This document shows, one piece after another, positions 9,181 through 17,600 of a DNA stretch of 64,000 nt. The stretch lies in contig JANWUV010000013.1 of the NCBI GenBank assembly GCA_025057975.1, positions 50,202-114,201 of the forward strand, given 5' to 3'. The position numbers and the translations under genes are program-made. The notes under the pieces are model-generated. The model saw nothing but the letters and a program-made list of their open reading frames with translations. It did not search any database and was not told the origin of the DNA. Each line of letters opens with the position of its first letter. Positions within the stretch are counted from its first letter, which is position 1. Source of the stretch: Chloracidobacterium sp. (GTDB lineage Bacteria > Acidobacteriota > Blastocatellia > Chloracidobacteriales > Chloracidobacteriaceae).

Positions 9181-10539
9181 TTGACCGACGTAGTGACCAT
9201 CATTGGCGGTGGACTGGCAGGCTGTGAAGCGGCGTGGCAGTGCGCCGAGCAGGGTGTTCCCGTCCGGCTGTACGAAATGCGCCCTGTCCGCCAGACACCC
9301 GCCCACACAACCGACCGGTTGGCGGAAATCGTCTGTAGCAACTCGTTCAAGTCGGACGAAGTCAATACTGCGCCGCACTTGCTCAAAGAGGAACTCCGCC
9401 GCGCACGATCCCTGCTCATCGCTGTCGCCGAAAAGACGCGCGTCCCGGCTGGAGCGGCGCTGGCGATAGACCGTGAGCGATTCGCCGCCGAGGTAACGGA
9501 GCGCATTACGGCGCACCCGCGCATTACTGTTGTCCGTGAAGAAGTCACAACCATCCCCCGCGAAGGCGTCGTTGTCATTGCCACTGGGCCGCTCACATCC
9601 GACGCGCTAGCGGCGGAGATTCAAAAGCTGGCCGGTGCGGAGCAGTTGTACTTTTACGACGCTATCGCGCCGGTGGTGGACGCCGACACCATCAACTACG
9701 ACGTGGTGTTTCGAGCGGCGCGGTATGGTAAGGGCGGCGACGATTATCTGAACTGTCCATTGACCAAAGCCCAGTATGAAGCGTTTGTGGATGCGCTGTT
9801 GGCGGCCGAATGCGTCACGCCGAAGGACTTTGAAGCCGACAAAGCCAAGTACTTCGAGGCCTGCCTGCCGATTGATGTCGCCGTTCGACGCGGACGCGAC
9901 ACCCTGCGCTTTGGCCCTATGAAACCGGTCGGTTTACGCGATCCGCGAACCGGGGAAGAACCATACGCCGTGGTTCAACTGCGGCAGGAGAATCTCATGG
10001 CCGACAGCTACAGTCTGGTTGGTTTTCAGAATTCCCTCAAATGGAGCGCGCAAAAAAAACTGTTGCGGATGATTCCAGGGCTGGAGCAGGCGGAATTTCT
10101 GAAGTTCGGGCAGGTACACCGCAACACCTACGTCAACGGCCCAAAGCTGCTGACGCCGACATTACAAGTCAAACATGAGCCGCGCCTGTTTTTCGCGGGA
10201 CAGATTTCCGGTGTTGAAGGTTATGTTGAGTCGCTGGCGACAGGGTTGGCGGTCGGGCGCTGGGCGGCGGCGCTGGTCAAGGGGCGTCCCCTGATCCCGA
10301 TTCCACGCGCATCGGCCATTGGCAGTCTTATCAACTACGTCGCCCACTGCGAAAACAACGATTACCAGCCGGTCAACATCACGTTTGCCTTACTACCGCC
10401 GCTTCCTGAACCGGAAGCGCGGAAGCTCAAACGGAAACCGGAACGGCGCGCGCGCCAAATTGAGTTGGCATTGGCGGCCTTTGAGCATTGGCTGCGAGCG
10501 ATGGAAGGCAGCGCGGCGGCGACCGGCGAGGCGGCATGA
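9181..10539 (+). CDS. trmFO: Methylenetetrahydrofolate--tRNA-(uracil-5-)-methyltransferase TrmFO
   Basis: About 452 residues. TrmFO uses FAD and methylenetetrahydrofolate to make m5U54 in the tRNA T-loop. Seen: the N-terminal FAD-binding GGGLAGCEAAW; the family motifs YEMRP, CSNSFKSD and APVVDADTINYD; the C-terminal FFAGQISGVEGYVES; and ASAIGSLINYV. I chose the TTG at 9181 because GGAGG sits at 9169-9173 with 7-nt spacing. The earlier in-frame TTG at 9130 overlaps the terminator's T-run. No ATG lies between them. First gene of a co-directional run to 14797; its stop overlaps the next start (ATGA). Confidence 0.93.
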   Translation: MTDVVTIIGGGLAGCEAAWQCAEQGVPVRLYEMRPVRQTPAHTTDRLAEIVCSNSFKSDEVNTAPHLLKEELRRARSLLIAVAEKTRVPAGAALAIDRERFAAEVTERITAHPRITVVREEVTTIPREGVVVIATGPLTSDALAAEIQKLAGAEQLYFYDAIAPVVDADTINYDVVFRAARYGKGGDDYLNCPLTKAQYEAFVDALLAAECVTPKDFEADKAKYFEACLPIDVAVRRGRDTLRFGPMKPVGLRDPRTGEEPYAVVQLRQENLMADSYSLVGFQNSLKWSAQKKLLRMIPGLEQAEFLKFGQVHRNTYVNGPKLLTPTLQVKHEPRLFFAGQISGVEGYVESLATGLAVGRWAAALVKGRPLIPIPRASAIGSLINYVAHCENNDYQPVNITFALLPPLPEPEARKLKRKPERRARQIELALAAFEHWLRAMEGSAAATGEAA

Positions 10540-11519
10540 GTCGAACAAACATGAAGGTCTTGCGACGGTTTCAGCGGTTGCTGTTCCGGCTGACAGCCGT
10601 GCTGTGGTTGCTGGGAGCGTGCGGCGCGGCGGCGACGGCGCAGGTGGTACCGCTGCCGGACGATGCCGTACGCGGGCGGAACAGCGACTCGACGGCTGAT
10701 GTCGTCGTCCGCGCGGACTACGTAACGGTGCTGACCGCCGTCCAAGATGTGACAGGGGCGCCGGTGGGCGATCTTGGCGACGATGACTTTGAAATCTATG
10801 AAGACGGACAACTTCAGACCATCAGTCGCGTCAGCCGCCAAGACGATCAACCGCTGCGATTGGCGATGCTGTTGGACATTAGCGCCAGCGTACGGAATCG
10901 TTTGAAGTTTGAACAGGATGCGGCGCTCGATTTTTTTCGGCGAGTACTGCGGCCGGAGGATCGCGCCGCCCTGTACGCCTTCAATCACGACGTGTACCTC
11001 CGGCAGGATTTGACGGGGAGTGTGGCGGCGCTGGAGTCGGCGTTGCGCGGACTGGACGCGCGCGGTGCAACGGCGCTTTATGACGCCATCTTCATCGCCG
11101 CCCGGCGACTGGAGCGCGAACCGGGGCGGCGCATCATCGTTGTGGTCTCCGACGGACAAAACACTGTCAGCCGCGTCACACGCGAGCGCGCCGTTGAGGA
11201 AGTCAACCGGACGGACGCCGTGGTGTTTGGGATCTGTCCAGTGATCCGGACAGAGTATGACGATTTCCTGCCGCCGCCGGACAATGACTTTGAGCTGCTG
11301 TGTCGTCAGACTGGCGGGCGCGTCTTCATGGTGACGAGCCTACCGGAGTTGGCGGTTGGTTTTGCCCAACTGGAAAGCGAGCTGCGGGCGCAGTACATGT
11401 TGAGCTACTACTCTTCGAACGAGGCGCGCGACGGTAAATTTCGCCGGATTGAGGTGCGGGTGAAACGGCCCGGCGTCACCGTCCGGGCGCGGCGCGGCTA
11501 CTATGCGCCAACGCAGTAG
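10536..11519 (+). CDS. Secreted VWA-domain protein of the acidobacterial type
   Basis: 327 residues from the ATG overlapping the trmFO stop (ATGA); an ATG at 10551 is an alternative. A hydrophobic N-terminus (LFRLTAVLWLLGACGAAATAQ) is a signal peptide, perhaps a lipoprotein signal. A short beta-rich region with the pattern DFEIYEDGQLQTIS precedes a von Willebrand factor A domain (about 105-280). The metal site is DISAS, but its final Ser-X-Ser is followed by VRN rather than classical DXSXS...T spacing; VVVSDGQNT supplies the distal Asp. The end (YYSSNEARDGKFRRIEVRVKR...RARRGYYAP) is characteristic of the TIGR03436-type VWA proteins abundant in acidobacteria. The function of the family is unknown. 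Confidence 0.85.
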   Translation: MSRTNMKVLRRFQRLLFRLTAVLWLLGACGAAATAQVVPLPDDAVRGRNSDSTADVVVRADYVTVLTAVQDVTGAPVGDLGDDDFEIYEDGQLQTISRVSRQDDQPLRLAMLLDISASVRNRLKFEQDAALDFFRRVLRPEDRAALYAFNHDVYLRQDLTGSVAALESALRGLDARGATALYDAIFIAARRLEREPGRRIIVVVSDGQNTVSRVTRERAVEEVNRTDAVVFGICPVIRTEYDDFLPPPDNDFELLCRQTGGRVFMVTSLPELAVGFAQLESELRAQYMLSYYSSNEARDGKFRRIEVRVKRPGVTVRARRGYYAPTQ

Positions 11520-11736
11520 TTCGCTCCTAGAGCCTCTTCTGTACGAAAATTGACTTCGCGTCCCGACTTTGCCTACGATGGGGGCGCTTTTTCCCTCCCG
11601 GAAAGGCGCAACGGGGCGGACAGTTGACAACGTGCGACCGCCACGGTTGAGCCGTGCGAGAACGTGTCGGAGCGTTGCCATGCGAGCCGGGGAGTGGTTC
11701 CGGGTGGATGATGTTTGGCGCGATGGAGGCCGGGTG

Positions 11737-11955
11737 ATGAAACGTGACCATCTGTATCTGCAGGAGGCAACCGACCGTTTGAGCCACATTCTACGAGAGG
11801 TTGTTTGGACGTCGCCGCGCATTCAGTCGGAGTTAAGCAACCTCCGCGCCGCCGGTCACGACGTAACGATGATTGTCGAAGTCTCGCTAGCGTTTCGCGC
11901 TCGTCAGGACGGCGCGCGGACGCGGGCGGCGACGGCTAATCAGACTGAACGATGA
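11737..11955 (+). CDS. Small hypothetical protein (72 aa)
   Basis: MKRDHLYLQEATD... to NQTER. The ATG at 11737 has a GGAGG at 11725-11729 with 7-nt spacing, and the stop overlaps the next gene's ATG (ATGA at 11952), so it is probably translated as part of the run. No domain recognised. The N-terminal half is predicted helical and amphipathic (ATDRLSHILREVVWT), and the tail is basic. The same frame is open upstream to 11569, but that part lacks a ribosome site and reads like non-coding. Confidence 0.6.
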   Translation: MKRDHLYLQEATDRLSHILREVVWTSPRIQSELSNLRAAGHDVTMIVEVSLAFRARQDGARTRAATANQTER

Positions 11956-12527
11956 GTGGCGTTCGTCCTTGGCGTAAGCTGCCGCCCGAACCGATGGTTC
12001 ACGCCAAGGTCTTCACTTTGTATCGAGAGCGGGCTTGTCCGCCGGACGCCGAGGTGAGTGACGTGACGGCGCAAAACTTCTATGTCCTGCATGCGCCGAC
12101 TTGGGTCAACATCATCCCGATTACGCCGACCGGGGAAGTCGTCTTAGTTGAGCAGTACCGCCACGGCATTGATCAGGTGACGCTTGAAATCCCTGGTGGG
12201 ATGTTAGACGAACATTATGACGGTTCACCGGCCGCCGCCGCCGCGCGCGAAATGGCGGAGGAAACGGGCTACGTGGCCGCCTCGATTGAGCCGCTTGGGT
12301 ATTGTCATCCTAACCCGGCGATTCAGAACAATCGGTGCTTTAGTTTTGTCGGACGCGGTGCGCAAAAGCTCAAGCCGACCCACTTTGATCAGCATGAGGA
12401 GCTTGCAATTCGACTTGTTCCGCTGCAGGACATCCCCACCCTTATCAGGGAGGGGCGGATTACCCACGCGCTGGTGATCGTGGCGTTTCATCGGCTGAGT
12501 TTGTTGGAGAGCTTCAAGCCCTCATGA
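11952..12527 (+). CDS. Nudix hydrolase, ADP-ribose pyrophosphatase-like
   Basis: 191 residues. The N-terminus (VHAKVFTLYRERAC..., then VLVEQYRHGIDQVTLEIPGG) resembles ADP-sugar pyrophosphatases. The catalytic helix AREMAEETGY keeps the metal-binding REXXEEXG residues. The preceding loop is irregular: GGMLDEHYDGSP has two extra residues and Gly where the Nudix box normally has Glu (GES becomes DGS). Metal ligands are kept, so activity is likely but the substrate is uncertain. Coupled to the small upstream gene by a 4-bp overlap and followed after 6 bp by the GT2 gene. Confidence 0.85.
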   Translation: MSGVRPWRKLPPEPMVHAKVFTLYRERACPPDAEVSDVTAQNFYVLHAPTWVNIIPITPTGEVVLVEQYRHGIDQVTLEIPGGMLDEHYDGSPAAAAAREMAEETGYVAASIEPLGYCHPNPAIQNNRCFSFVGRGAQKLKPTHFDQHEELAIRLVPLQDIPTLIREGRITHALVIVAFHRLSLLESFKPS

Positions 12528-12533
12528 GCGTCT

Positions 12534-13310
12534 ATGGCGGGTAAGTTGTCGATTGTGATGCCAATCTATAACGAACGCCGGACGCTGCGCGAAATCGTCG
12601 CTCGTGTCCAGGCGGTGGCGTTGCCGCTAGAGAAAGAAATCATCTGCGTGGATGACTGCTCGACGGATGGGACGACGGAAATTCTCCGGGAACTCGCCGA
12701 AGCACACCCCAACCTGCGCGCTTTCTTTCAGCCGGTCAATCGCGGTAAAGGCGCAGCGCTCCGTGAGGGCTTCAAGCATGCCACCGGTGATTACGTCATC
12801 ATCCAGGACGCCGACTTGGAGTATGACCCGGAGGACTACAAGCAGATTCTGCCGCCGTTGATGGAAGGCAAGGCGGATGTCGTCTATGGGTCGCGCTTCA
12901 TGGGCGGACAGCCCCACCGAGTGTTGTACTTCTGGCACTCGATGGGCAACTGGCTGCTGACGCTTCTCTCGAACATGGTGTCAGACTTGAACCTGACGGA
13001 CATGGAAACCTGCTACAAAGCGTTTCGGCGTGAAGTCATTCAGTCCATTCCGCTTGAGCAAGACCGGTTTGGGTTTGAGCCGGAAGTCACTATCAAGGTG
13101 GCGCGGCGGCGGTTGCGGGTTTACGAAGTGGGCATCAGCTACTACGGGAGGACGTACGAAGAAGGTAAGAAAATTGGCTGGAAGGACGGCGTGAAGGCGC
13201 TGTGGTGCATCGCCAAGTATGGGTTGACGGTGCCGCGCGCGCCGTTGCCGCCGGTGACGGAACCGCTGGAGCAACCGGCCGTGCGGACGGATGAAACCAC
13301 TATCCGCTAA
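12534..13310 (+). CDS. Family 2 glycosyltransferase (DPM1/polyisoprenyl-phosphate hexose synthase-like)
   Basis: 258 residues. Typical GT2 N-terminus [14 protein letters not shown], nucleotide-sugar motif [13 protein letters not shown]-like metal motif QDADLEYDP, and the region [16 protein letters not shown]...[41 protein letters not shown] shortened here to its hallmarks DMETCYK, GFEPE and [10 protein letters not shown]. No C-terminal membrane helices, so it resembles soluble dolichyl/undecaprenyl-phosphate sugar synthases that charge a lipid carrier. The pairing with a DgkA-type kinase and a GT9 gene downstream suggests envelope glycan assembly (inference). Confidence 0.88.
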   Translation: MAGKLSIVMPIYNERRTLREIVARVQAVALPLEKEIICVDDCSTDGTTEILRELAEAHPNLRAFFQPVNRGKGAALREGFKHATGDYVIIQDADLEYDPEDYKQILPPLMEGKADVVYGSRFMGGQPHRVLYFWHSMGNWLLTLLSNMVSDLNLTDMETCYKAFRREVIQSIPLEQDRFGFEPEVTIKVARRRLRVYEVGISYYGRTYEEGKKIGWKDGVKALWCIAKYGLTVPRAPLPPVTEPLEQPAVRTDETTIR

Positions 13311-13719
13311 GCCGTCACGAACGCGCGCCCCGCTGGACGCCGGACGGCTGGTGGCGTCGTTCGCCTATGCTTGGGCCGGCATTGTCCACACGTGGCGGCA
13401 TCAGCCGAATTTTCGGATTGAATGTGGGATTGGGCTGGGCGCCTTGGCGCTGGCGTGGTGGCTAGAAGCCGGCCTTGCGCCGGTGTTGGTGATGTCGGCG
13501 CTGGTGCTAGCGTTGGAAATGATCAACAGCGCGATTGAGGCGGTGGTGGATTTGGCGTCGCCGGAGTGGCGTCCGCTGGCGAAGATCGCCAAGGACGCGG
13601 CGGCCGGCGCAACCTTGCTGGCGGCGACCTTTTCAGTTTTGGTCGGCTTGGTTGTGTTGGGTCCGCCGCTGTGGGTCAAGCTGTACGCGCTGTGGCGTGG
13701 CTTGCCATTCATCCGATAA
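13291..13719 (+). CDS. DgkA-type lipid kinase (diacylglycerol or undecaprenol kinase)
   Basis: 142 residues with three or four membrane helices. The family signature [12 protein letters not shown]...[15 protein letters not shown] is intact, including the catalytic Glu and the KDAAAGA helix. In Gram-negative bacteria DgkA recycles diacylglycerol; the Gram-positive relatives phosphorylate undecaprenol. Sequence alone does not decide. It overlaps the end of the GT2 gene by 20 bp, consistent with translational coupling, and the GT9 gene begins 37 bp after it. Confidence 0.9.
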   Translation: MKPLSAKPSRTRAPLDAGRLVASFAYAWAGIVHTWRHQPNFRIECGIGLGALALAWWLEAGLAPVLVMSALVLALEMINSAIEAVVDLASPEWRPLAKIAKDAAAGATLLAATFSVLVGLVVLGPPLWVKLYALWRGLPFIR

Positions 13720-13756
13720 CGTTTTGCGTCCGACCCGTTCGGCTAGCTTGCGCGGC

Positions 13757-14797
13757 ATGCACATTCTCATCGTCAAGTTGAGCAGCATTGGAGATGTTGT
13801 TCACGCAATGCCGGCGGTTGCGGCGCTAAGGCGGGCGTTTCCGGCGGCGCGGCTGACGTGGGTTGTGGAGCGGGTCGCTGCGCCGTTGGTGCTGGACGCG
13901 CCGGGTCTGGATGAGGTGGTGGTGCTGGATACGCGCCGGTGGCGACGCCGGTGGCGCGCCCGTGAAACATACGTCCAACTGGCGACGTGCTTGACGGCGT
14001 TGCGGCGGCGGCCGGTGGATGCAGCGCTGGATTTTCAGGGTCTGATGAAATCGGCCGTTGTGACGTGGTGCTCGCGGGCGCAGCGGCGCATCGGTTTTGC
14101 CACCGAGGCGCTCCGGGAGCGGCTGGGGCGATGGGCGTACACTGAGCAGGTCCCTGTCGAACGGGGTGAGCACGTGATTCGGCGAAATTTGCGGCTGGCG
14201 GCTGCGCTGGGCGCGCCGGTGCCGGAAACTTACGAGTTTCTCCTGCCGTCACTGGAAGTTGAACGCGAGCGAGTGGCGGCGCAGCTGGCGGCCCACGGGG
14301 TAACGGGAGCGTTCGCTTTGCTCAATCCGGGCGGCGGTTGGGTAACGAAACGCTGGCCGCCGGCAAATTTTGGACGGTTGGCCGAGGTTCTCTGGATGCG
14401 GCACGGCCTAGCGAGTGTCGTATCGTATGGCCCCGGCGAAGAGCCGCTGGCGCAGGAGGTCTGCGCGACGGCGCAGCGTGCACCGATTGCGTCGTTTCCA
14501 ACGACATTGCGTGAGTATTTGGCGTTGGCGCAACGGGCGGCGGTGTTTGTCGGCGGCGACACCGGACCGCTACATTTGGCGGCGGCGGCGGGAACGCCGA
14601 TTGTGGGGCTTTATGGGCCGACAGCGGCTGAACGGAACGGGCCATTTTCACCCCACGACAGAGTCGTTGGTCTTGACCTGTCCTGCCGTATGGATTGCCA
14701 TCGGCGGACGTGTCGGCGGCACATCTGCATGGATATTTCCGTTGCCGTCGTAGCTGAAGCCGTGGAAGCCCGTTTGCGCGCCGCCGGCGTTGGGTGA
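13757..14797 (+). CDS. Family 9 glycosyltransferase, heptosyltransferase I-like
   Basis: 346 residues. The start MHILIVKLSSIGDVVHAMPAV is a textbook GT9 N-terminus (RXXXIGDXXXXXP). The C-terminal nucleotide-sugar site is GGDTGPLHLAAAAGTPIVGLYGPT (key GGDTGPLHLA). Ends with a small cysteine cluster (SCRMDCHRRTCRRHIC) resembling the metal-binding tail of several WaaC/RfaF-like proteins. The role is probably adding a sugar to the LPS core or another lipid glycan. I chose the ATG at 13757; the open frame extends to 13535, but that part is the shadow of the DgkA gene. Confidence 0.9.
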   Translation: MHILIVKLSSIGDVVHAMPAVAALRRAFPAARLTWVVERVAAPLVLDAPGLDEVVVLDTRRWRRRWRARETYVQLATCLTALRRRPVDAALDFQGLMKSAVVTWCSRAQRRIGFATEALRERLGRWAYTEQVPVERGEHVIRRNLRLAAALGAPVPETYEFLLPSLEVERERVAAQLAAHGVTGAFALLNPGGGWVTKRWPPANFGRLAEVLWMRHGLASVVSYGPGEEPLAQEVCATAQRAPIASFPTTLREYLALAQRAAVFVGGDTGPLHLAAAAGTPIVGLYGPTAAERNGPFSPHDRVVGLDLSCRMDCHRRTCRRHICMDISVAVVAEAVEARLRAAGVG

Positions 14798-14892
14798 AGA
14801 TTTTTTCAAGGCTAGAAGGAGGCTTGTGTTACAGTTCACGAAAAGCACTGTGGTTTCTTGCCTGTGCAAACTCGCCGATGTTGTAGGGTGAC

Positions 14893-15243
14893 ATGGCTGA
14901 TACGGACAATATTTTTCTCAAGATTGCGCGCGGCGAGGCTCCGGCGGATATCGTGTATGACGACGAACTGTGTGTCGCTTTTCGTGATATTCACCCGCAA
15001 GCGCCGACCCATATTCTCATCATTCCACGGACGCCGATGGAGTCACTCAACGACGCTTCGCAAAGCGACGAAGCCGTTCTGGGCCATCTTTTACGGATCG
15101 CGGCGAAGATCGCCAACAAGGTCGGCATCGCTGAAACAGGCTACCGCATCGTGATCAACACCGGCCCTGACGCTGGGCAGTCTGTGTTTCAACTTCATGT
15201 CCATTTGTTGGGTGGGCGTCGGCTGGGGTGGCCGCCCGGGTAG
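14893..15243 (+). CDS. HIT family (Hint-like) nucleotide hydrolase
   Basis: 116 residues, the usual length. N-terminus NIFLKIARGEAPADIVYDDE and the core HILIIPR are typical of Hint-branch HIT proteins, which cleave purine nucleoside phosphoramidates. The C-terminal motif reads QLHVHLLGGRRLGWPPG: the catalytic (middle) and last His of HxHxH are present, but the first position is Gln. Gln at that site may be tolerated, so activity is probable but not certain. A 95-bp gap separates it from the GT9 gene. Confidence 0.9.
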   Translation: MADTDNIFLKIARGEAPADIVYDDELCVAFRDIHPQAPTHILIIPRTPMESLNDASQSDEAVLGHLLRIAAKIANKVGIAETGYRIVINTGPDAGQSVFQLHVHLLGGRRLGWPPG

Positions 15244-15296
15244 CATCTCGGTAAGGGACAAGCGGCTTTGATGTTTTATTTCCGTTGGCGCGTGCC

Positions 15297-16340
15297 ATGA
15301 AAACCTGTCCTCAGTGCGGTCGGATGTGGACGGATGCCATGCGCTATTGCCCGATGGACGGTGCGGAACTGCCAGCGGCGCGTACGGCGTCGGCGACTGT
15401 GATTGCCAAGCATGTGACGCGCGAAGAATCCCAGCCGGTTCAGGACGCGCCGCCGTCCCCAGCCGCCAACGCTGATCCGCTCATCGGCCAGGTGTTGGAA
15501 GGGAAGTATCAAATTCAGTCCAAGATTGGGCAGGGCGCAACCGGGGCGATTTACCGCGCCGAACGCATCAACATCGGCGACTGTGTGGCGGTCAAGGTGC
15601 TTAAACCGGAGTTCGCAGAGGACTACACGGCTGCGGAGCGCTTTCGCCGGGAGGCGCTGGCGTTGGGGCGAATTCGCCATCCCAACGTCATCGCCATCTA
15701 TGACTACTTTGAACGCCCGGGCCAAGACAACCGACCCGCCTCGATTTTTCTGGTGATGGAGCTGTTGTCGGGGAAAACGCTGCGGGATGTCCTGCGGCAG
15801 GAGCAGGTACTTGACATCCGCCGCGCCGTTCGTCTGATGGTGCAGGTTTGTTCAGCGCTGCATGTCGCCCACGAGCGCAATGTGATTCACCGCGACCTCA
15901 AGCCCGAAAACATCATGATTGAACAGTATGACCGCCGGCAGGAAATGGTCAAGGTAATTGACTTTGGGTTGGCGCGCCTGCGGCTCACCGGTAAACTCAT
16001 CAAAACATTGACGGAACGAGGGCGCGTCGCTGGAACGCCGTACTACATGGCTCCAGAGCAGTGGATGGATCGGCCGCTTGACGCGCGGACGGATGTGTAT
16101 GCGCTAGGGATTATTTGCTACGAAATGCTAACAGGGCGCGTGCCGTTCAATGCGGAAAACGTCATGCAGCTTGCCAGCAAACACGTCAAAACGCCGCCGC
16201 AGCCGCCAATTGAACTCCGCCGCGACTTACCGCGGGGGCTTTCACAGGCCGTTCTCAAGGCGCTGGCCAAACACCCACAGGAACGCCCGGCCACAGCGCT
16301 GGAATTCGCTGACGAGCTTCAGCGCGGGTTGCTCAGTTAG
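15297..16340 (+). CDS. Serine/threonine protein kinase with N-terminal zinc ribbon
   Basis: 347 residues from the ATG at 15297, chosen because MKTCPQCG is the standard opening of acidobacterial zinc-ribbon kinases; a TTG at 15285 adds four residues. The ribbon is CPQC...YCPMDG (3-22). The kinase domain (about 66-340) has the glycine loop IGQGATGAIY, ATP-binding Lys near 100, catalytic HRDLKPEN (Asp near 200), DFG (near 222) and the activation segment GTPYYMAPEQW. No membrane helix, so it is likely cytoplasmic. Substrates are unknown. The gene stands alone between the HIT gene and the OmpA-family gene. Confidence 0.92.
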   Translation: MKTCPQCGRMWTDAMRYCPMDGAELPAARTASATVIAKHVTREESQPVQDAPPSPAANADPLIGQVLEGKYQIQSKIGQGATGAIYRAERINIGDCVAVKVLKPEFAEDYTAAERFRREALALGRIRHPNVIAIYDYFERPGQDNRPASIFLVMELLSGKTLRDVLRQEQVLDIRRAVRLMVQVCSALHVAHERNVIHRDLKPENIMIEQYDRRQEMVKVIDFGLARLRLTGKLIKTLTERGRVAGTPYYMAPEQWMDRPLDARTDVYALGIICYEMLTGRVPFNAENVMQLASKHVKTPPQPPIELRRDLPRGLSQAVLKALAKHPQERPATALEFADELQRGLLS

Positions 16341-16511
16341 TTGCCGTGAAAGCCGCCGCCTTGAGGACCTCCCTAAAATTTGGGTTTCAGCCTTTGGAAA
16401 GGGCATGCTAGTCTCCGGCTGAATTTTCGCTGGGGTGTATTAGCTTCGGATAAATCTAGGAAGGTTGGTGTCCGGTAGCGGCATCCGCCCATGTTTCTAA
16501 AGGAGCGACGC

Positions 16512-17216
16512 ATGACACATCGGGTGTTCTCTCTATGCTTGTTGGCCGCCACAGCGGTGGTCTTTGGTCCAGCCTGCGCGACAAAGAAGTACGTACGCAC
16601 CACCATTGATGAACGAGTGGCCCCGCTCGAAGGGCGCACGGAAGAGCTTGAACAGTCCGTAGCGCGGAATACATCAGCGATTCGGGAGTTGGACACACGG
16701 CTATCGGCGCGGATTGACACGGTCAGCGCGCGCGCCGAAGAAGCCAATACGCGGGCGCAAGCCGCTGAGCGCAAGGCGGAGGAAGCCAAGCTGGAAGTCG
16801 AACGCACCAATACCCGTCTGACCGAGACGGCGCGCGCTGTGGACGATTTCATTGAAGTCAAGGTCGTTTCGGTTTATTTCCAAACCAACCGCTACGACCT
16901 CAGCCCGGAAGCCAAGGCGGAACTGGATGCGCTGGCGGCGCTTGCCAAGTCGCGGAAGGGCATTCGGATTGAGTTACTAGGGTTCGCCGACCGGCGCGGC
17001 AGTGAAGCCCGCAACCTGACGCTGACTGAGAATCGCGCAAAGGCCGTCAAGCTTTATCTCTACAACGTTCACAAAATCGAGCCGTGGCGGATTGAGTACA
17101 TTGGCGCGGGTAAGATTAACGACAATGCGCGGACGCCGGAGGAGTTACAGCGCAATCGTCGGGTGGATGTGCGTTTGTTGGCGAATCGCGTAGTGACGGA
17201 AGCTGAGGGAAAGTGA
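16512..17216 (+). CDS. OmpA-family outer-membrane lipoprotein with coiled coil
   Basis: 234 residues. The ATG at 16512 has an AAAGGAG just upstream, so I prefer it to the ATG at 16491. A signal sequence ends at a lipobox-like GPAC (Cys22) followed by ATKKYV, seen in many Pal/OmpA lipoproteins. Residues 30-110 are a heptad-rich coiled coil (RTEELEQSVARNTSAIRELD). The OmpA C-terminal domain (about 118-225) has VYFQTNRYDLSPEAK, GFADRRGSEARN, LTENRAKAVK and NRRVDVRL, which in this family bind peptidoglycan. The predicted role is anchoring the outer membrane to the wall. Confidence 0.9.
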   Translation: MTHRVFSLCLLAATAVVFGPACATKKYVRTTIDERVAPLEGRTEELEQSVARNTSAIRELDTRLSARIDTVSARAEEANTRAQAAERKAEEAKLEVERTNTRLTETARAVDDFIEVKVVSVYFQTNRYDLSPEAKAELDALAALAKSRKGIRIELLGFADRRGSEARNLTLTENRAKAVKLYLYNVHKIEPWRIEYIGAGKINDNARTPEELQRNRRVDVRLLANRVVTEAEGK

Positions 17217-17243
17217 CCATAGTCGAGCAGCCGTTGCTGACCC

Positions 17244-17326
17244 CGAAGAAGCCGCCGCACTCCAAACCGTACTGTTGACGCGGTTTACTCTGAGGGAGCG
17301 CTACACCGATGCGGAAGTCCTCCGGC
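17244..17326 (-). repeat. Degenerate copy of the CTAGAGC repeat family
   Basis: On the minus strand GGTTTGGAGTGCGGCGGC matches the copy at 19184 over 18 nt, preceded in both by GTCAAC. The outer end is worn (CGGAAGTCC...) where the intact copy has the complement of CTAGAGCAAGTTCCG. Confidence 0.45.
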
Positions 17327-17517
17327 CGCGGCCGTCTGTAACTTCCGGCTGATCTGGATGGAATCCGGTTGGTGTCTTTGGGCGGGGCAAGCTGAGATGC
17401 GGCACTACGCCCTCCCCTTGCTAGCCGTACACCCTCGTCCGACGGCACTTTGATTCTGATAATAAAAACTACGTGGTTTAGGGAGGCCTAAGTGAAAAAA
17501 TTTTTACGCCGACCAGC

Positions 17518-17534
17518 AACGTTTCAAAAACGTT
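17518..17534. promoter_or_regulatory. Palindromic operator-like site upstream of the RTX-M91 gene
   Basis: AACGTTT-CAA-AAACGTT is a perfect inverted repeat lying 67 nt upstream of the start codon. Its length and symmetry suit a dimeric repressor site. The binding protein is unknown. Confidence 0.35.
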
Positions 17535-17600
17535 ACCGATAACCTTGGCTGGAGCGAATTTTTGAGATGAATTTCATCACTTGGAGGCTTTTCCTACGTC

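Larger units (their letters stand above)
17217..17600. other. 384-bp intergenic region with repeat remnant and palindromic operator-like site
   Basis: Holds a degenerate repeat copy (17244-17326), a perfect 7-bp-arm palindrome AACGTTTCAAAAACGTT at 17518-17534, and a possible 16-codon ORF starting GTG at 17492. That ORF ends at 17542 and follows GGGAGG with 5-nt spacing. The AT content rises sharply between 17455 and 17580 compared with flanking DNA, as expected of a promoter region for the RTX gene. Confidence 0.5.

Noticed and set aside
11528..11534. CTAGAGC at the end of the VWA gene as another repeat copy
   Set aside because: The seven-base motif matches but the following sequence lacks the GTTTCCG and the core at the 58-nt offset.
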